Program-made: the position numbers and the translations under genes | Part shown: one piece after another, positions 10,296 to 19,890 of the stretch | How positions within the stretch are numbered: the first letter of the stretch is position 1 | How the letters are laid out: every line of letters starts with the position of its first letter | Origin: Nitrospira sp. | GTDB taxonomy: Bacteria > Nitrospirota > Nitrospiria > Nitrospirales > Nitrospiraceae | Assembly: GCA_036984305.1 (NCBI GenBank) | Contig: BQWY01000001.1 | Location: 2,563,501-2,627,500 of the forward strand | Length of the DNA stretch: 64,000 nt | Direction of reading: 5' to 3' | Notes under the pieces: generated by a model | Database searches by the model: none | What the model was told of the DNA's origin: nothing | Seen by the model: only the letters and a program-made list of their open reading frames with translations

Positions 10296-11612
10296 TTAGC
10301 CGTGCATTGCAAGCAACCGCGCAACCTCTGATTCATACCGGTCGATGCACCGGCTCCACGACCACTCTTGCCTCACATAATCGGCGGCAGCGGCCCCGTA
10401 TCGCTCCCTCAATTCATCGTGCTGAACCAGTGCGTCGATTGCACCGGCGACATCATCAGGGATCCGATCAACCAAACGTCCGGTTCGACCGTCAACGACC
10501 GATTCGCGGACTCCACCTTCGCGGATGCCCACGACCGGAGTTCCACAAGCCATCGCCTCCAGGGCAACAAGCCCGAAGGGTTCCATGACCGGGACGAAAG
10601 CCAACATGAGGGCCCGGTTATACATTTCAACCAAGCCCCCCTCGGTAGGATTTCGACGAACTTCCAACGTGACGTCCCTTTCCTTGGCCATTCCAATCAC
10701 GCGTTCGGCATAGGCCGGATCCTCTTGATGCGTCAACGCTTCCGGGGTGGCGATGACGACTCGCGGGCGACGGGACACGGGGATCTTCGACACGGCATCA
10801 ATGACCAGATGATGTTGCTTAGCCTCGACGAGACGTCCAGCGGACAAGACTATGGGCTCTCGGCGCAGCCCTAATGGGCGAAACGTTTCGATGTCAACGC
10901 CGTATCGGCACACCACGCAATTACGTCGGACACGTTGGAACATCGCTTCTTTCGAATAGTACGAGTTGGTCATGACGAGGTCCGCACGAGCAACCCCCCA
11001 TCGATCGATTCGCTCTCTTTTACCGGCCCACAGGTCAGTGGCCAGATCACAGGCTCGGCGATAAAGCGACCGATCGTCATTGTTGTCGCTCGGTGACACG
11101 CGATCGTAGCGGGCACCGCTCACTTCGTGACTGTAAAGTACCGTCGGGATTGCCACCATCGCCACCAGAGGCACCGTATAGCTTGGTGAACAGTGATCGA
11201 CGTGGACCACGTCATAGCCACGAGTGGACATGCTGGAGCCCAGACTGCGCAATACCTTGTTGAACGTGCGGCTCTTCAGCGTATCCTGCACCAGCGACGC
11301 CCACACGTGGGCAAGGTAGGGTCGAAGCCGATTGCCGGACCGAGGTACAATGTGACGATACCGCTCTCGCACAAATGGGGTCAGCGGCCAGTGCGCATCA
11401 TTGGGCTCTCCGATCCTGATTATATACTCATCAATGACATGGCCTCGGCGAGCCAATTCTTTCACCATCTCGAACGCGGCTCTCTTGGACCCACCGGAGT
11501 CCCCGGTATGGCACCAGGCAATCTTCCAAGGACCTGTTCCAGATGAGCGCGGGGGGGCCGCGGACAGGTGAACTTCACTGGGCGGCACTGTGTTCGCGTG
11601 ACTTCGTTCCAT
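10296..11612 (-). CDS. Glycosyltransferase family 4 (GT-B)
   Basis: 438 residues. The catalytic fold begins near residue 29 (WKIAWCHTGDSGGSKRA); the first 28 residues are low-complexity and may not be translated, because no Shine-Dalgarno precedes the ATG at 11612. The donor half has VLSAGRLVEAKQHHLVIDA near 260 and an EX7E motif (EPFGLVALE near 350), followed by CGTPVVG. A role in adding one sugar to the EPS repeat unit is likely. It is the second of four GT4 genes in a row, each separated by 49-95 bases. Confidence 0.88.
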   Translation of the reverse strand: MERSHANTVPPSEVHLSAAPPRSSGTGPWKIAWCHTGDSGGSKRAAFEMVKELARRGHVIDEYIIRIGEPNDAHWPLTPFVRERYRHIVPRSGNRLRPYLAHVWASLVQDTLKSRTFNKVLRSLGSSMSTRGYDVVHVDHCSPSYTVPLVAMVAIPTVLYSHEVSGARYDRVSPSDNNDDRSLYRRACDLATDLWAGKRERIDRWGVARADLVMTNSYYSKEAMFQRVRRNCVVCRYGVDIETFRPLGLRREPIVLSAGRLVEAKQHHLVIDAVSKIPVSRRPRVVIATPEALTHQEDPAYAERVIGMAKERDVTLEVRRNPTEGGLVEMYNRALMLAFVPVMEPFGLVALEAMACGTPVVGIREGGVRESVVDGRTGRLVDRIPDDVAGAIDALVQHDELRERYGAAAADYVRQEWSWSRCIDRYESEVARLLAMHG

Positions 11613-11685
11613 GTTATAGACAGATGAGAATCGTTCGAATTCGCCGGAGCAGGGTTTCCATCTGGAGCCCCACTCGTCGCCACCG

Positions 11686-12834
11686 CTAATAAGACAGGAT
11701 AAGTCCCTTCAACTTCTCCATCGATCGTTCAATGTCGAAATGCTCCTCAATTCGACGGCGAGCTGCTTGCCCCATCTTCAGTCGCTCTTGTGCGTGGACC
11801 AACAGGTGCACGATCGCCTGCGCGAGGTCCTCCACAACACCGACCTTGACCAATAATCCCGTTTCTCCATGCACCACGACTTCTCCGGTTCCGCCCACTT
11901 CCGAAACCACGGCCGGAATACCACAGGCCATCGCCTCAAGGAGCGCCAACGGAAGCCCTTCCTTTTCGGAAGATAGTACGAACAGATCTGCCCGATGCAG
12001 ATACGAGCGCACATCGGGTTGTTGGCCAAGCATAGCCACATACGCATCCAGCTTCAATTGTCGGACGAGATCGCGCAGCTCTTGTTCCATCGGCCCGCTG
12101 CCTAGGATCCAGCATCTCCAATTTTGCTGACTCTGGACCACGGTGGCAAGCGCTCGGAGCAGGACGTCGATCCGCTTGACGTGCGAGAGTCGAGCGACAC
12201 AGACCAGTTGAATTTCGCGGGCAGATGCGGCGGTCTCACCTGTACCTCCGTGGGGCACATACCGTCGCAGGTCGATGCCGTTACGTACTGTGACCGTGTT
12301 GCGCTCCAAATAGCCGTATTCGTGAACCAACCGGCGACGAATAGCGTCACTGACACATATGGTTGCATGAGCAAGCCGACTTTGCAGTTTCAACCTCAGC
12401 ATGTATCGACTGCGCCATCCCACGAGCCGCCTCACAAGGTGCTTCGGCCCGCCTCCCTCAACTCGCTCCGGGGCTGGGTCCGGAATGAGATGTTCGATCA
12501 CCATGAGCCGGCGCGCGCTGGTCAGACGAGCCACCACGTAGGCGCCGAGTCGATAATGGTCAAAGACGCCCTTAACGAGCACGATGACATCCGGCCGGAG
12601 GTCGGTGAACTGCTTCCAGAGTGAAAACAGGCTTCGCCGTTGCGTCGATGGTCCTCCAACCACCCTCACGTTAGGACGCTCACCTAGTCGACTCGTATAA
12701 AAGTCTTCCGAGAGGGCAAGGATGATACACTCGACGCTTTCCGGCATGCGAACGACGAGGTCGAGCAGATGATTTTCGGCGCCGCCAAATTCGGGTGTCT
12801 GAATGACGAACAATACCCGCCTGGTCTCGGTCAT
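11686..12834 (-). CDS. Glycosyltransferase family 4 (GT-B)
   Basis: 382 residues. N-terminal RVLFVIQTPEFGGAENHLLD carries the GGAE acceptor-domain loop common in GT4 enzymes. The donor domain shows VARLSHVKRIDVLLRAL near 210 and an EX7E motif (EGLPLALLE near 290) followed by ACGIPAVVSEVGG. This is a standard retaining sugar transferase; the donor is unknown. The ATG at 12834 lacks a good Shine-Dalgarno. It sits in the run of EPS glycosyltransferases and should act on the cytoplasmic, lipid-linked intermediate. Confidence 0.88.
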   Translation of the reverse strand: MTETRRVLFVIQTPEFGGAENHLLDLVVRMPESVECIILALSEDFYTSRLGERPNVRVVGGPSTQRRSLFSLWKQFTDLRPDVIVLVKGVFDHYRLGAYVVARLTSARRLMVIEHLIPDPAPERVEGGGPKHLVRRLVGWRSRYMLRLKLQSRLAHATICVSDAIRRRLVHEYGYLERNTVTVRNGIDLRRYVPHGGTGETAASAREIQLVCVARLSHVKRIDVLLRALATVVQSQQNWRCWILGSGPMEQELRDLVRQLKLDAYVAMLGQQPDVRSYLHRADLFVLSSEKEGLPLALLEAMACGIPAVVSEVGGTGEVVVHGETGLLVKVGVVEDLAQAIVHLLVHAQERLKMGQAARRRIEEHFDIERSMEKLKGLILSY

Positions 12835-12882
12835 CGGTGTCGTGTGCGGTGGGTAGGCGCCCTGCCGTTATTCGAACCGGAA

Positions 12883-14118
12883 TTACGACGATGCAGAATC
12901 CGACCGAAGGAGGTTCAGTGTACGATCAGCGGCACGCTTCCAGGAGAACCATTCAGACGCGAGCTTGAGTGCACCCTTGCCGAGGCGATCCCGCAGTGCG
13001 GCATCGTCTATCACCTGAAGAATGGAATCACTCAGTGCCTCAGGATCGTTGGGCGCACAGAGATATACATTCTCCCGATGGAGAAACGGCTCGTCCAACC
13101 ATGGGCCACGAGTCGCAATCATGGGCAAGCCGTGGGCTGCCATGGAAGAGAATGAACTATTGTTCAATTGTACTCCCTGCACGAACGTAAACACGCCGAT
13201 GTCAGCGGCCTGAATGGAGAGCGACGCCTCTTCCTCCTCCGCCTTGAATTCACCCGTCCATATCGTAGAGCCTTGAAGACCCAACTCCTTGTTGAGGGCG
13301 TACATCCGCTGCACGTAGGATCCTTCCCCGTCTGAATCCAGGCCGAATTTTCCACCAATGAAGAGCAGCTTCACGTGCTGTCTTTTCCGCGTCACGCTGT
13401 GGAAGGCGCGCAACAGGGTTTCGACGCCTTTGGCCGGATAAATATACCCGAGAAACGCGATCACGATGTCGTCCGGACCAACGCCGAGCTTGGTCCTCTG
13501 ACGTTGGCGTGCCTCCGCTCCTCCGCTGAGAGCAATTCGGATATTCGGAGGGGGCGGGATCAAAGTTGTGATTGCCTCGGTTTTGGGAGATTCCTCGAAC
13601 AACGTTATCTGGTGCTGCTTGCACAGAGCGATGACGTGGTTGCTATCACGAAGCAGGGTTCCGAAACTGTATGAAATGTCCCCTGCGCCAGCCCATGGCT
13701 TGATACAGATCTTGCGAAACGACCGAGATAAGAATGGTGTCCGGGCCGGATCGGAGCTCAACGCCACGTTCTCGAACCTCGTTACAAACGGCGTAGATGG
13801 GAGGCGTCGCTTTGCTACCGTGGCGGCAAATGTCACCATAGGATGGTAGTGATACATCAACCCAAGATACATGAGCAGAATCGCATCAGGCGCATTCTGG
13901 CTGAAAAATTTGGACATGCGCGGCATTTCGCTCCACGACCAGTTTTTCATGATCTGATGCACGGAGATCCTCGCATCGCCGTTCCCGTGATTGCCCTGTG
14001 AGGTAAGCACATGAATGTCCAGATTGCGGTCCGCCAAGTGCTTGCACAAATAGGAAGCATTGGTCGCTTCCCCTGCTTGCAGGGGGGGATAGGCCGCCGA
14101 GATGAAGAGAATCCTCAT
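12883..14118 (-). CDS. Glycosyltransferase family 4, variant without EX7E
   Basis: 411 residues with the GT4 opening MRILFISAAYPPLQAGEA and the donor-domain strand VIAFLGYIYPAKGVETLLRA near 220. In place of the usual EX7E the sequence reads QGVQLNNSSFSSMAAHGLPM near 340, so both glutamates are absent. Similar GT4 variants with a hydrophobic-GV-x-RR/NN-S pattern exist, so activity is not excluded, but the donor-site chemistry must differ. The HGLP segment that follows EX7E is retained. It is upstream of three ordinary GT4 genes on the same strand. No strong Shine-Dalgarno is seen. Confidence 0.8.
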   Translation of the reverse strand: MRILFISAAYPPLQAGEATNASYLCKHLADRNLDIHVLTSQGNHGNGDARISVHQIMKNWSWSEMPRMSKFFSQNAPDAILLMYLGLMYHYHPMVTFAATVAKRRLPSTPFVTRFENVALSSDPARTPFLSRSFRKICIKPWAGAGDISYSFGTLLRDSNHVIALCKQHQITLFEESPKTEAITTLIPPPPNIRIALSGGAEARQRQRTKLGVGPDDIVIAFLGYIYPAKGVETLLRAFHSVTRKRQHVKLLFIGGKFGLDSDGEGSYVQRMYALNKELGLQGSTIWTGEFKAEEEEASLSIQAADIGVFTFVQGVQLNNSSFSSMAAHGLPMIATRGPWLDEPFLHRENVYLCAPNDPEALSDSILQVIDDAALRDRLGKGALKLASEWFSWKRAADRTLNLLRSDSASS

Positions 14119-14213
14119 GGTACGTCTGTATTTCCAGCTGAGGCAGAGCGAGCTAGAGGACCCGCGTCCAGTCGCTCACATGGATTTGTGTGAACACGCG
14201 ATACGAATAAATT

Positions 14214-15278
14214 TTAGGTGGCTACTCGCGAATCGCGCTGCCGCCAGGCAAGATAGATCTCCTCGAAGATCGCCCTCAAATCTTTTGTAATGCTCCATGT
14301 CGGATAGTGCGCCTTAATTTTCCTCAAGTCGCTAATGTAGCAGATGTGATCGCCTTCCCTGTTTTTATCGACATACTCAAAGAGCATCTGCTTGCCGGAT
14401 ATGCCCGCGACGATGTCAAACGCCTCGAGAATGGAGCAACTGTTTCCTCGTCCACCACCCAGGTTATAGACTTCTCCACAGCGAGGCGTTTCTATGAAGG
14501 CGCCAATGAGTCGGGCCACATCCAAGGAATGAATATTATCGCGCACTTGCTTGCCCTTGTACCCGTAGACCGTATACCGCTTCCCTTCGATATTGCATTT
14601 AATCAGATAGCTGAGAAACCCATGCAGTTCGACACCCGAGTGATTGGGACCTGTCAGACACCCTCCGCGCAAGCAACACGTCTTCATCCCAAAATATCGT
14701 CCGTACTCCTGGACCATGACGTCGGCGGCGACCTTCGACGCACCGAAGAGGGAGTGTTTGGACCGATCGATTCTCATCATCTCCGTGATGCCCTCGTAGT
14801 CCTCCCCCGACGCATACTCCCATCGCGTCGCCTGCTCCACCAGCGGAAGCTCATTGGGCGCATCGCCGTACACCTTGTTCGTGGACATGTGCACAAATGG
14901 CGCGTCCGGAACCGATTGGCGCGCCGCTTCGAGAAGGTTCATCGTTCCAACCGCATTGGTGTCGAAATCTTCAAAGGGCATTTTGGCCGCAAGATCATGC
15001 GACGGTTGTGCCGCGGTATGCACAATGGCATCGGGCCGCAGCTCCGCCAGGAGGAGCATGACGCCCTTTCTGTCTCGGATGTCGATTTCATGATGCACGA
15101 AATTCGCCAGCTCAGACTGAAGACGACGCTGATTCCACCGAGTGTCCCCGTTCGGCCCGAAAAATTGCGCGCGCCCGTTGTTATCGATGCCGTGGATCCT
15201 CCATCCCTCAGATGAAAAATACGCACATACCTCCGAGCCAATTAGCCCAGAAGATCCGGTCACCAGCATCGTTTTCAT
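14214..15278 (-). CDS. NAD-dependent epimerase/dehydratase (CDP-tyvelose epimerase-like)
   Basis: About 354 residues of the extended SDR family: [11 protein letters not shown] at 6-16 binds NAD, and [12 protein letters not shown] lies near 132. The position of the catalytic YxxxK reads FGASK (in [12 protein letters not shown] near 180), so the usual tyrosine is phenylalanine. [18 protein letters not shown] and [14 protein letters not shown] are strong motifs shared with a widespread group of RfbE-like sugar 2-epimerases. The substrate is probably a nucleotide hexose. The frame extends to a GTG at 15302, but the ATG at 15278 is preceded by GGGAG at 8 bases and places the Rossmann motif at the normal distance. 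Confidence 0.78.
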   Translation of the reverse strand: MKTMLVTGSSGLIGSEVCAYFSSEGWRIHGIDNNGRAQFFGPNGDTRWNQRRLQSELANFVHHEIDIRDRKGVMLLLAELRPDAIVHTAAQPSHDLAAKMPFEDFDTNAVGTMNLLEAARQSVPDAPFVHMSTNKVYGDAPNELPLVEQATRWEYASGEDYEGITEMMRIDRSKHSLFGASKVAADVMVQEYGRYFGMKTCCLRGGCLTGPNHSGVELHGFLSYLIKCNIEGKRYTVYGYKGKQVRDNIHSLDVARLIGAFIETPRCGEVYNLGGGRGNSCSILEAFDIVAGISGKQMLFEYVDKNREGDHICYISDLRKIKAHYPTWSITKDLRAIFEEIYLAWRQRDSRVAT

Positions 15279-15537
15279 ATCGAATGCTCCCTCAACACTC
15301 ACTGTGAGTGTGCGCGCCTTGATAACGTCAGGATACGCTGTAGTCTACCGGGAACGCGTCGCATCAGGCTCCTGCCGATCCAATCCAAGATACCGTAGAT
15401 GTTCGCGACACTAGCCACCTACGCTGGATCTAGCATAGCATTCTCACATTCACCCGACCAGGACTATCGCCGCTCTCAACCAGCGGATCCACTCGACTGA
15501 ACCCCAGCATCCTTTCCCACAAACCCCGGTTGAGCGA
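15279..15537. other. Intergenic region, 259 bases
   Basis: This gap separates the SGNH gene (stop at 15538) from the epimerase gene. It is one of the few gaps over 200 bases inside the EPS run and could hold an internal promoter reading leftward. I see no coding frame with a ribosome site, no clear hairpin followed by a T run and no convincing -35/-10 pair. Confidence 0.5.
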
Positions 15538-16989
15538 TCAATTCTGACGACTCGAGCGTTGCTTCAGGGAGTCTTGTATGGACCCTCTCAGACACTCCAC
15601 CACGACACGGTTCCCGGACGGCGCATAGTGTTGGCCATGCCCTACCGGCATGAACATGTCAGGCGTGTAGCCATCGGCCATACAGTCTCTGAGATCCACG
15701 TGCGGGATGTTCCCATCTCGAAGAATTGCTTGCCCGATTGGCACCCACGGTAGACGCTCCGGGACTTCATCAACGGAGGGCAAGTAGACAATCAACGAAT
15801 TTGCCCCCGTTGTGGCGACCGCCTTCTGGAACGCACGAAACAATTCTGTATTGACCTCCCGCAGGGCCTGCGCTGAGATTTCTGGACGTTCCGGCTCATG
15901 TAGAGGATAGAGTGAGAGGAGAAGCCTGAACAGATATGAGCTGTAAAAGGGTTTCCAGTCGGCACGACCCCATTCACTGTCCCGGTATTCCCCGTCATAT
16001 TCGATAAAAGGCAACGTCCGTATGGACGGAGCATTAAAGAGGGCTTGCGGCCCGATAAGAGGCGTGTTGAGCTGTTCCAGACGACCGCCTCGCACGACAA
16101 ACCGCGGCTTGGCAAATGGGGTTTCACCACCAGAGAACAGCAAAAAACTATAGATGGACAGCGACCGGACTACGTCATGGTTCACGAATGCCAACACCAC
16201 GAGATCCGGCTTCCATGGCCGAATATCTCTTAGGTAACGCAGGTACATCTGGTCCACCCCGTAACCACCGACGGCGAAGTTCAGCACCTGGCAGTCCGGT
16301 CCCAGTTCCTGCCCGAGGAGATGCACCCACGCGTTCTCTGCCGCCACTTCCTCTCCGAACGTGAACGAGTCGCCGACGAAGGCAATTCGGCACCCAGGAG
16401 ATTCCTTCTCGAGCACTTCGCCTACTGTGGTGCTGCGGAGCCCCTCGGCGCTGCTGCGATAGAGGCCGCTCGAGTCTTGCCGACTCGGGCCAATCGTCCA
16501 TCCCAGATCGCTGTCGTAAATCCAAAACGGGGCTTGTGCTTCGGACCGCTTCAAGATGGCCCGGAAATTGGCTGCTGTGATATCCCATTGGCGCGGGTAC
16601 AAGAGACGACCGGCAATACGGTCCTCGGTATTAGAGGATACCGCTAGGAGCCTGAGTGCAAACTCTCCGACTCCGACGATCCCCATCACGACTGCTGCGT
16701 TGAGAATAATGGCAAAGATCCATTGTCTCGAGCCATTCCGCTGGCTTACTCGGCACTGGTGCACCACGAATGCGATGGCCACAAGCAGAACCACAACGCC
16801 AGCGATACACAGTAGACCCGGACGGCTGGCCAGAAACGTTGTCCAGTCTGATTTCCCCTCCGCCCGGTAGGCCATGAGGAGAATTCCCACGACCAAGGCC
16901 TCCGCTCCGAACAGCACAGGAACGAGCCACACCGTGTGCGTCCCGGCTTGAGACGAGCCAGGCGTCGTCGTAGCAGCTCGCATCCTCAT
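15538..16989 (-). CDS. Membrane-anchored SGNH/GDSL hydrolase-like protein
   Basis: 483 residues. Three predicted membrane helices (about 20-41, 58-77 and 90-114) precede a large domain. SGNH block I is FVGDSFTFG with GDS at 206-208, block II is NFAVGGYG near 237-244, block III appears as VNHD with Asn270, and block V is HYAPSGN with His454. All four catalytic-type residues therefore look present, although block III is not the usual GxND. Relatives act as periplasmic O-acetyl transferases or esterases on exported glycans (AlgX/AlgJ-type roles), which fits the locus. It is clearly related to the next gene upstream, with the same layout and shared segments such as a GPQ/SPRA-IFN motif near 315. 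Confidence 0.75.
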   Translation of the reverse strand: MRMRAATTTPGSSQAGTHTVWLVPVLFGAEALVVGILLMAYRAEGKSDWTTFLASRPGLLCIAGVVVLLVAIAFVVHQCRVSQRNGSRQWIFAIILNAAVVMGIVGVGEFALRLLAVSSNTEDRIAGRLLYPRQWDITAANFRAILKRSEAQAPFWIYDSDLGWTIGPSRQDSSGLYRSSAEGLRSTTVGEVLEKESPGCRIAFVGDSFTFGEEVAAENAWVHLLGQELGPDCQVLNFAVGGYGVDQMYLRYLRDIRPWKPDLVVLAFVNHDVVRSLSIYSFLLFSGGETPFAKPRFVVRGGRLEQLNTPLIGPQALFNAPSIRTLPFIEYDGEYRDSEWGRADWKPFYSSYLFRLLLSLYPLHEPERPEISAQALREVNTELFRAFQKAVATTGANSLIVYLPSVDEVPERLPWVPIGQAILRDGNIPHVDLRDCMADGYTPDMFMPVGHGQHYAPSGNRVVVECLRGSIQDSLKQRSSRQN

Positions 16990-17101
16990 TCGTGCGAGGA
17001 CCGTCCATTTACAATCAGCAGGCGCAGCGACCCAGCCTCACCACGTGCATTGCGAAGGCTCAATGGCGCTGGTTCACATCTCATGGTCTGTTTCACTTGT
17101 T

Positions 17102-18610
17102 TCACACCATGAACGAGCTGAATGGATGTCTACGTTCTCCCATTGTGACCATGTCCCCGAGTGACTTTCCAAATCGGCGCTCAATCTGGGGCACCAAACA
17201 TTCCGCCAAGGCGGCTTCGCCCAGATCGGAGTAATGAGTGCCACCTGTTCGAAATCGTTGGTCCGAAGAAAGCGCATCCAAACACGTCGTACCATCGACA
17301 AAATCAAGGTTGAGGCGGCGAAGAAACTCCGGGCTGTATGGCACCCTTCTATCGGGCCCGTATTCATCTTTCTGGGGCTGATAGAAAATGATGAATGGAA
17401 TCTTCATCTTGTCCATATGCGCAACAAATGCTCTCATGATCGCTTCGTTGATCTCCCGTATTGCCGGCTCGGACACCCCGATAAGAGGATCATCGTATGA
17501 GGGAAACTCAGTCGCTGCCATTCTGAAGAGGTAGGAGCTATAGAGAGGCCCCCATCCTGGATGTTCCCATTGCGACGAGCGATAGCCCCGGTCATATCGA
17601 ATGAATGGCAGCTCGTCGATGGCTTCATGATTGAAAATCGCTCGTGGCGACGGCAGCGGCACATTGACCAGTTCCAGTCGTCCTTCTTTGAGGACAAACC
17701 GTGGGGCGGCCCATGGGCAGTCCCAATCTCTCATGGTCAGAAAACAATACACACCCAGTCCCCGCTCGGGCGCGCCATCGGTGAAACTGAGCACGACCAC
17801 GCTTGGCTTCAGCGCCGGCACGTCCCGTTGCGCAGCCAACAGCATTTGCGCCAAGCTGTATCCTGGCACAGCAATATTGAGGACTTGGCAAGCTGGCCCC
17901 ATCCGCTCCTGGAGATAGAAGCCCATTGTTTGCTCAAACCACTCCTCCCATCCAAATGTATAGGAGTCGCCGAGGAGCACAACCCGGCACGAAGTGGTTG
18001 TCTGATTGTACGAATAGCCCTCACTCGGGGTACGCGCGCCCTCTGGACCGCTCAGCCACCTTCCCCCACTCCCCGATCGGTTCGGCCCTATCTTCCACCC
18101 TAACAGCGAATCCTCGACAAAATAGTTCGGTGTTGTGTCGAATCTGTCGAGCATCGTTGAGTAGGTCGCGACGACGCGATCCCACCCCCGTGGAAGCAGT
18201 AATCGGCTTCCGATTTCCTGTTCCCATGGTCGTTGCACCGTCGCCATCCGCAGGATCAATTCCAAAGCCATGACCGCCGTGCCTATGAGCACGAACGTCA
18301 CCAGTACCGAAGCAGGTTCTCCGTTCCGCCGATGCGCCGCGCGACGGCACTCGAGGGCTAAAAACGCGCTTCCGACGAGTGTGCCACCCATACCCAGTAG
18401 GCAGGCAATCCCTGATGCGCTGACGAGCGCCTGACGCCATGTCGGTTTGGCCGACGCACGGGCTCCCATGAGGATTGCCACCGCTACGCTGCCGGCGATG
18501 ACAGCGACGAATACGACAATCCACCAATTGATCTTTCCTCGACGCACGCTCGTCCGTTCTGTCATCTGCGCAACATCGTGTGGGATTGGCTTGCGCTTGC
18601 CAGTTCTCAC
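17102..18610 (-). CDS. Membrane-anchored SGNH-like protein, probable degenerate active site
   Basis: 502 residues, a paralogue of the neighbouring 15538 gene. Helices are predicted near 28-50, 62-86 and 101-121. Block I is LLGDSYTFG with GDS at 214-216, block II NIAVPGYS near 245, and block V THYSDLG near the C terminus. At block III, where Asn is expected, the sequence is SFTDGAPE (277-282), so the oxyanion-hole Asn seems to be lost. It may have a different chemistry or act as a partner of its paralogue. The start is a GTG at 18610 without a good ribosome site; an ATG at 18565 is possible. A role in decorating or binding the exported polymer is inferred from context. Confidence 0.7.
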   Translation of the reverse strand: MRTGKRKPIPHDVAQMTERTSVRRGKINWWIVVFVAVIAGSVAVAILMGARASAKPTWRQALVSASGIACLLGMGGTLVGSAFLALECRRAAHRRNGEPASVLVTFVLIGTAVMALELILRMATVQRPWEQEIGSRLLLPRGWDRVVATYSTMLDRFDTTPNYFVEDSLLGWKIGPNRSGSGGRWLSGPEGARTPSEGYSYNQTTTSCRVVLLGDSYTFGWEEWFEQTMGFYLQERMGPACQVLNIAVPGYSLAQMLLAAQRDVPALKPSVVVLSFTDGAPERGLGVYCFLTMRDWDCPWAAPRFVLKEGRLELVNVPLPSPRAIFNHEAIDELPFIRYDRGYRSSQWEHPGWGPLYSSYLFRMAATEFPSYDDPLIGVSEPAIREINEAIMRAFVAHMDKMKIPFIIFYQPQKDEYGPDRRVPYSPEFLRRLNLDFVDGTTCLDALSSDQRFRTGGTHYSDLGEAALAECLVPQIERRFGKSLGDMVTMGERRHPFSSFMV

Positions 18611-18627
18611 GAGGAGCAGTTCGGCCG

Positions 18628-19890
18628 TCAGCTTAGCAGTTCCGAGTAAAGTGTATGGTATCTTTCGGCTTGCAAGAGCAGGGGATACTCCGCTTCTGCA
18701 ACGCGCCGAGCTTCCGCGCCCATGCGCCGTCCCAAAGGCGGATCGTTTACCAATCTTTCGATGGCGACGCGCAGTTCGCCGACATCCCCTGGGGTCACGA
18801 GCAATCCCGTTCGATCTGGGCGAACCATGTCGCGCACCCCTCCCACGTCAAACCCGATGACCGGTGTCCCACACGCCATCGCTTCCATGACGGTATTGGG
18901 CAGGTTATCCTGCATCGAAGGGATGACAAATACATCGGCCGCGCTGTACACCATCGACAAGAATCGATCGCTGCCGACATAATTGAGATGAGACCCGTGA
19001 AGCCCGGCCGCCAGTCGAGGAGCATTGTTGCCGACGGACAAGAACCACAGACGCTTGAGAGACTGCGCGGAGGCCGCCAGAGCCTCTGTCAGCAAGGCGA
19101 ACCCTTTTCGCTGATTGTCGACCATTTCGGCCAGAAATAGAATAACCTGTGCGTCCTCGGGGATGCCCAACACATGACGCGCCGACGCACGGTCGCGTGG
19201 AGCAAAATCGTCCAGGTCAAGGCCGTAGGGGATGGTCTCCACACGGAAGCGTGCAAAAATAGGGCTCTGCTTCACCACCTGTCCGAGCCACCGGCTGGGC
19301 GTGACGATACACAGCCTTCGTGCATCGAGACGCTCGAAGATGGCCCGCTTGCGATCCCAGATCTCGCCGGCTAGATCCTGAGGGTCTCGGGAACCCAGTT
19401 GGGGGCACGCTCCGCAACGCTGGGCGAATTTCCCGCACTCCATGTCGTAATGGCAGCCACCCGTCACCGGATTCATATCGTGAAACGTCCACACCAGACA
19501 TGCCCGCGTGGCAGCCGTGGGAAAGAACAGCTCATAGTCTACGTAGGCCGCAATCCAATGCAAATTGATGATGTCGGACGGGGGTACCTGTTGAATCAAC
19601 GCCGCTCCGTACGGGGTGCGGTCTTGGCTAAATAGCTCGAAGCCAGTTGGCTTCGTGGCCGCATAGGGAGCCATGCTTCGCACGATCGTCTTGCGTCTCC
19701 ACCACCTGCGTCCCCGACTGGGGAGATCCATTGGCAGTACGAACTCCGTCACGCGCGGATCCTGGCTCGATCGATACTTCACCATCATCGAGGTGTCCAG
19801 GCCCAGACGGTCCAAGCCTCGATGCAGTCGGTAAGCAGCCAAGGCTGCCCCGCCCTTGACATCGTATGTACTGATGTGTGCGATTCTCAT
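18628..19890 (-). CDS. Glycosyltransferase family 4 (GT-B)
   Basis: 420 residues. The opening MRIAHISTYDVKGGAALAAY and the TFHDMNPVTGGCHYD motif near 125 followed by a cysteine cluster (CGKFAQRCGACPQLG) mark the WcaC/GumH-like GT4 subgroup that carries this Cys-rich loop. The donor domain has VILFLAEMVDNQRKGFALL near 250 and an EX7E-like DNLPNTVME near 340, with Asp in place of the first Glu, then ACGTPVIGFDVGG. The start overlaps the stop of the upstream GT2 gene as TGATG, indicating translational coupling. It should add a sugar to the EPS intermediate. Confidence 0.88.
   Translation of the reverse strand: MRIAHISTYDVKGGAALAAYRLHRGLDRLGLDTSMMVKYRSSQDPRVTEFVLPMDLPSRGRRWWRRKTIVRSMAPYAATKPTGFELFSQDRTPYGAALIQQVPPSDIINLHWIAAYVDYELFFPTAATRACLVWTFHDMNPVTGGCHYDMECGKFAQRCGACPQLGSRDPQDLAGEIWDRKRAIFERLDARRLCIVTPSRWLGQVVKQSPIFARFRVETIPYGLDLDDFAPRDRASARHVLGIPEDAQVILFLAEMVDNQRKGFALLTEALAASAQSLKRLWFLSVGNNAPRLAAGLHGSHLNYVGSDRFLSMVYSAADVFVIPSMQDNLPNTVMEAMACGTPVIGFDVGGVRDMVRPDRTGLLVTPGDVGELRVAIERLVNDPPLGRRMGAEARRVAEAEYPLLLQAERYHTLYSELLS

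Noticed and set aside
14307-15215. 302-codon open frame on the plus strand
   Set aside because: It is antisense to the epimerase gene, which has clear motifs; the product has no recognisable domain and no ribosome site.
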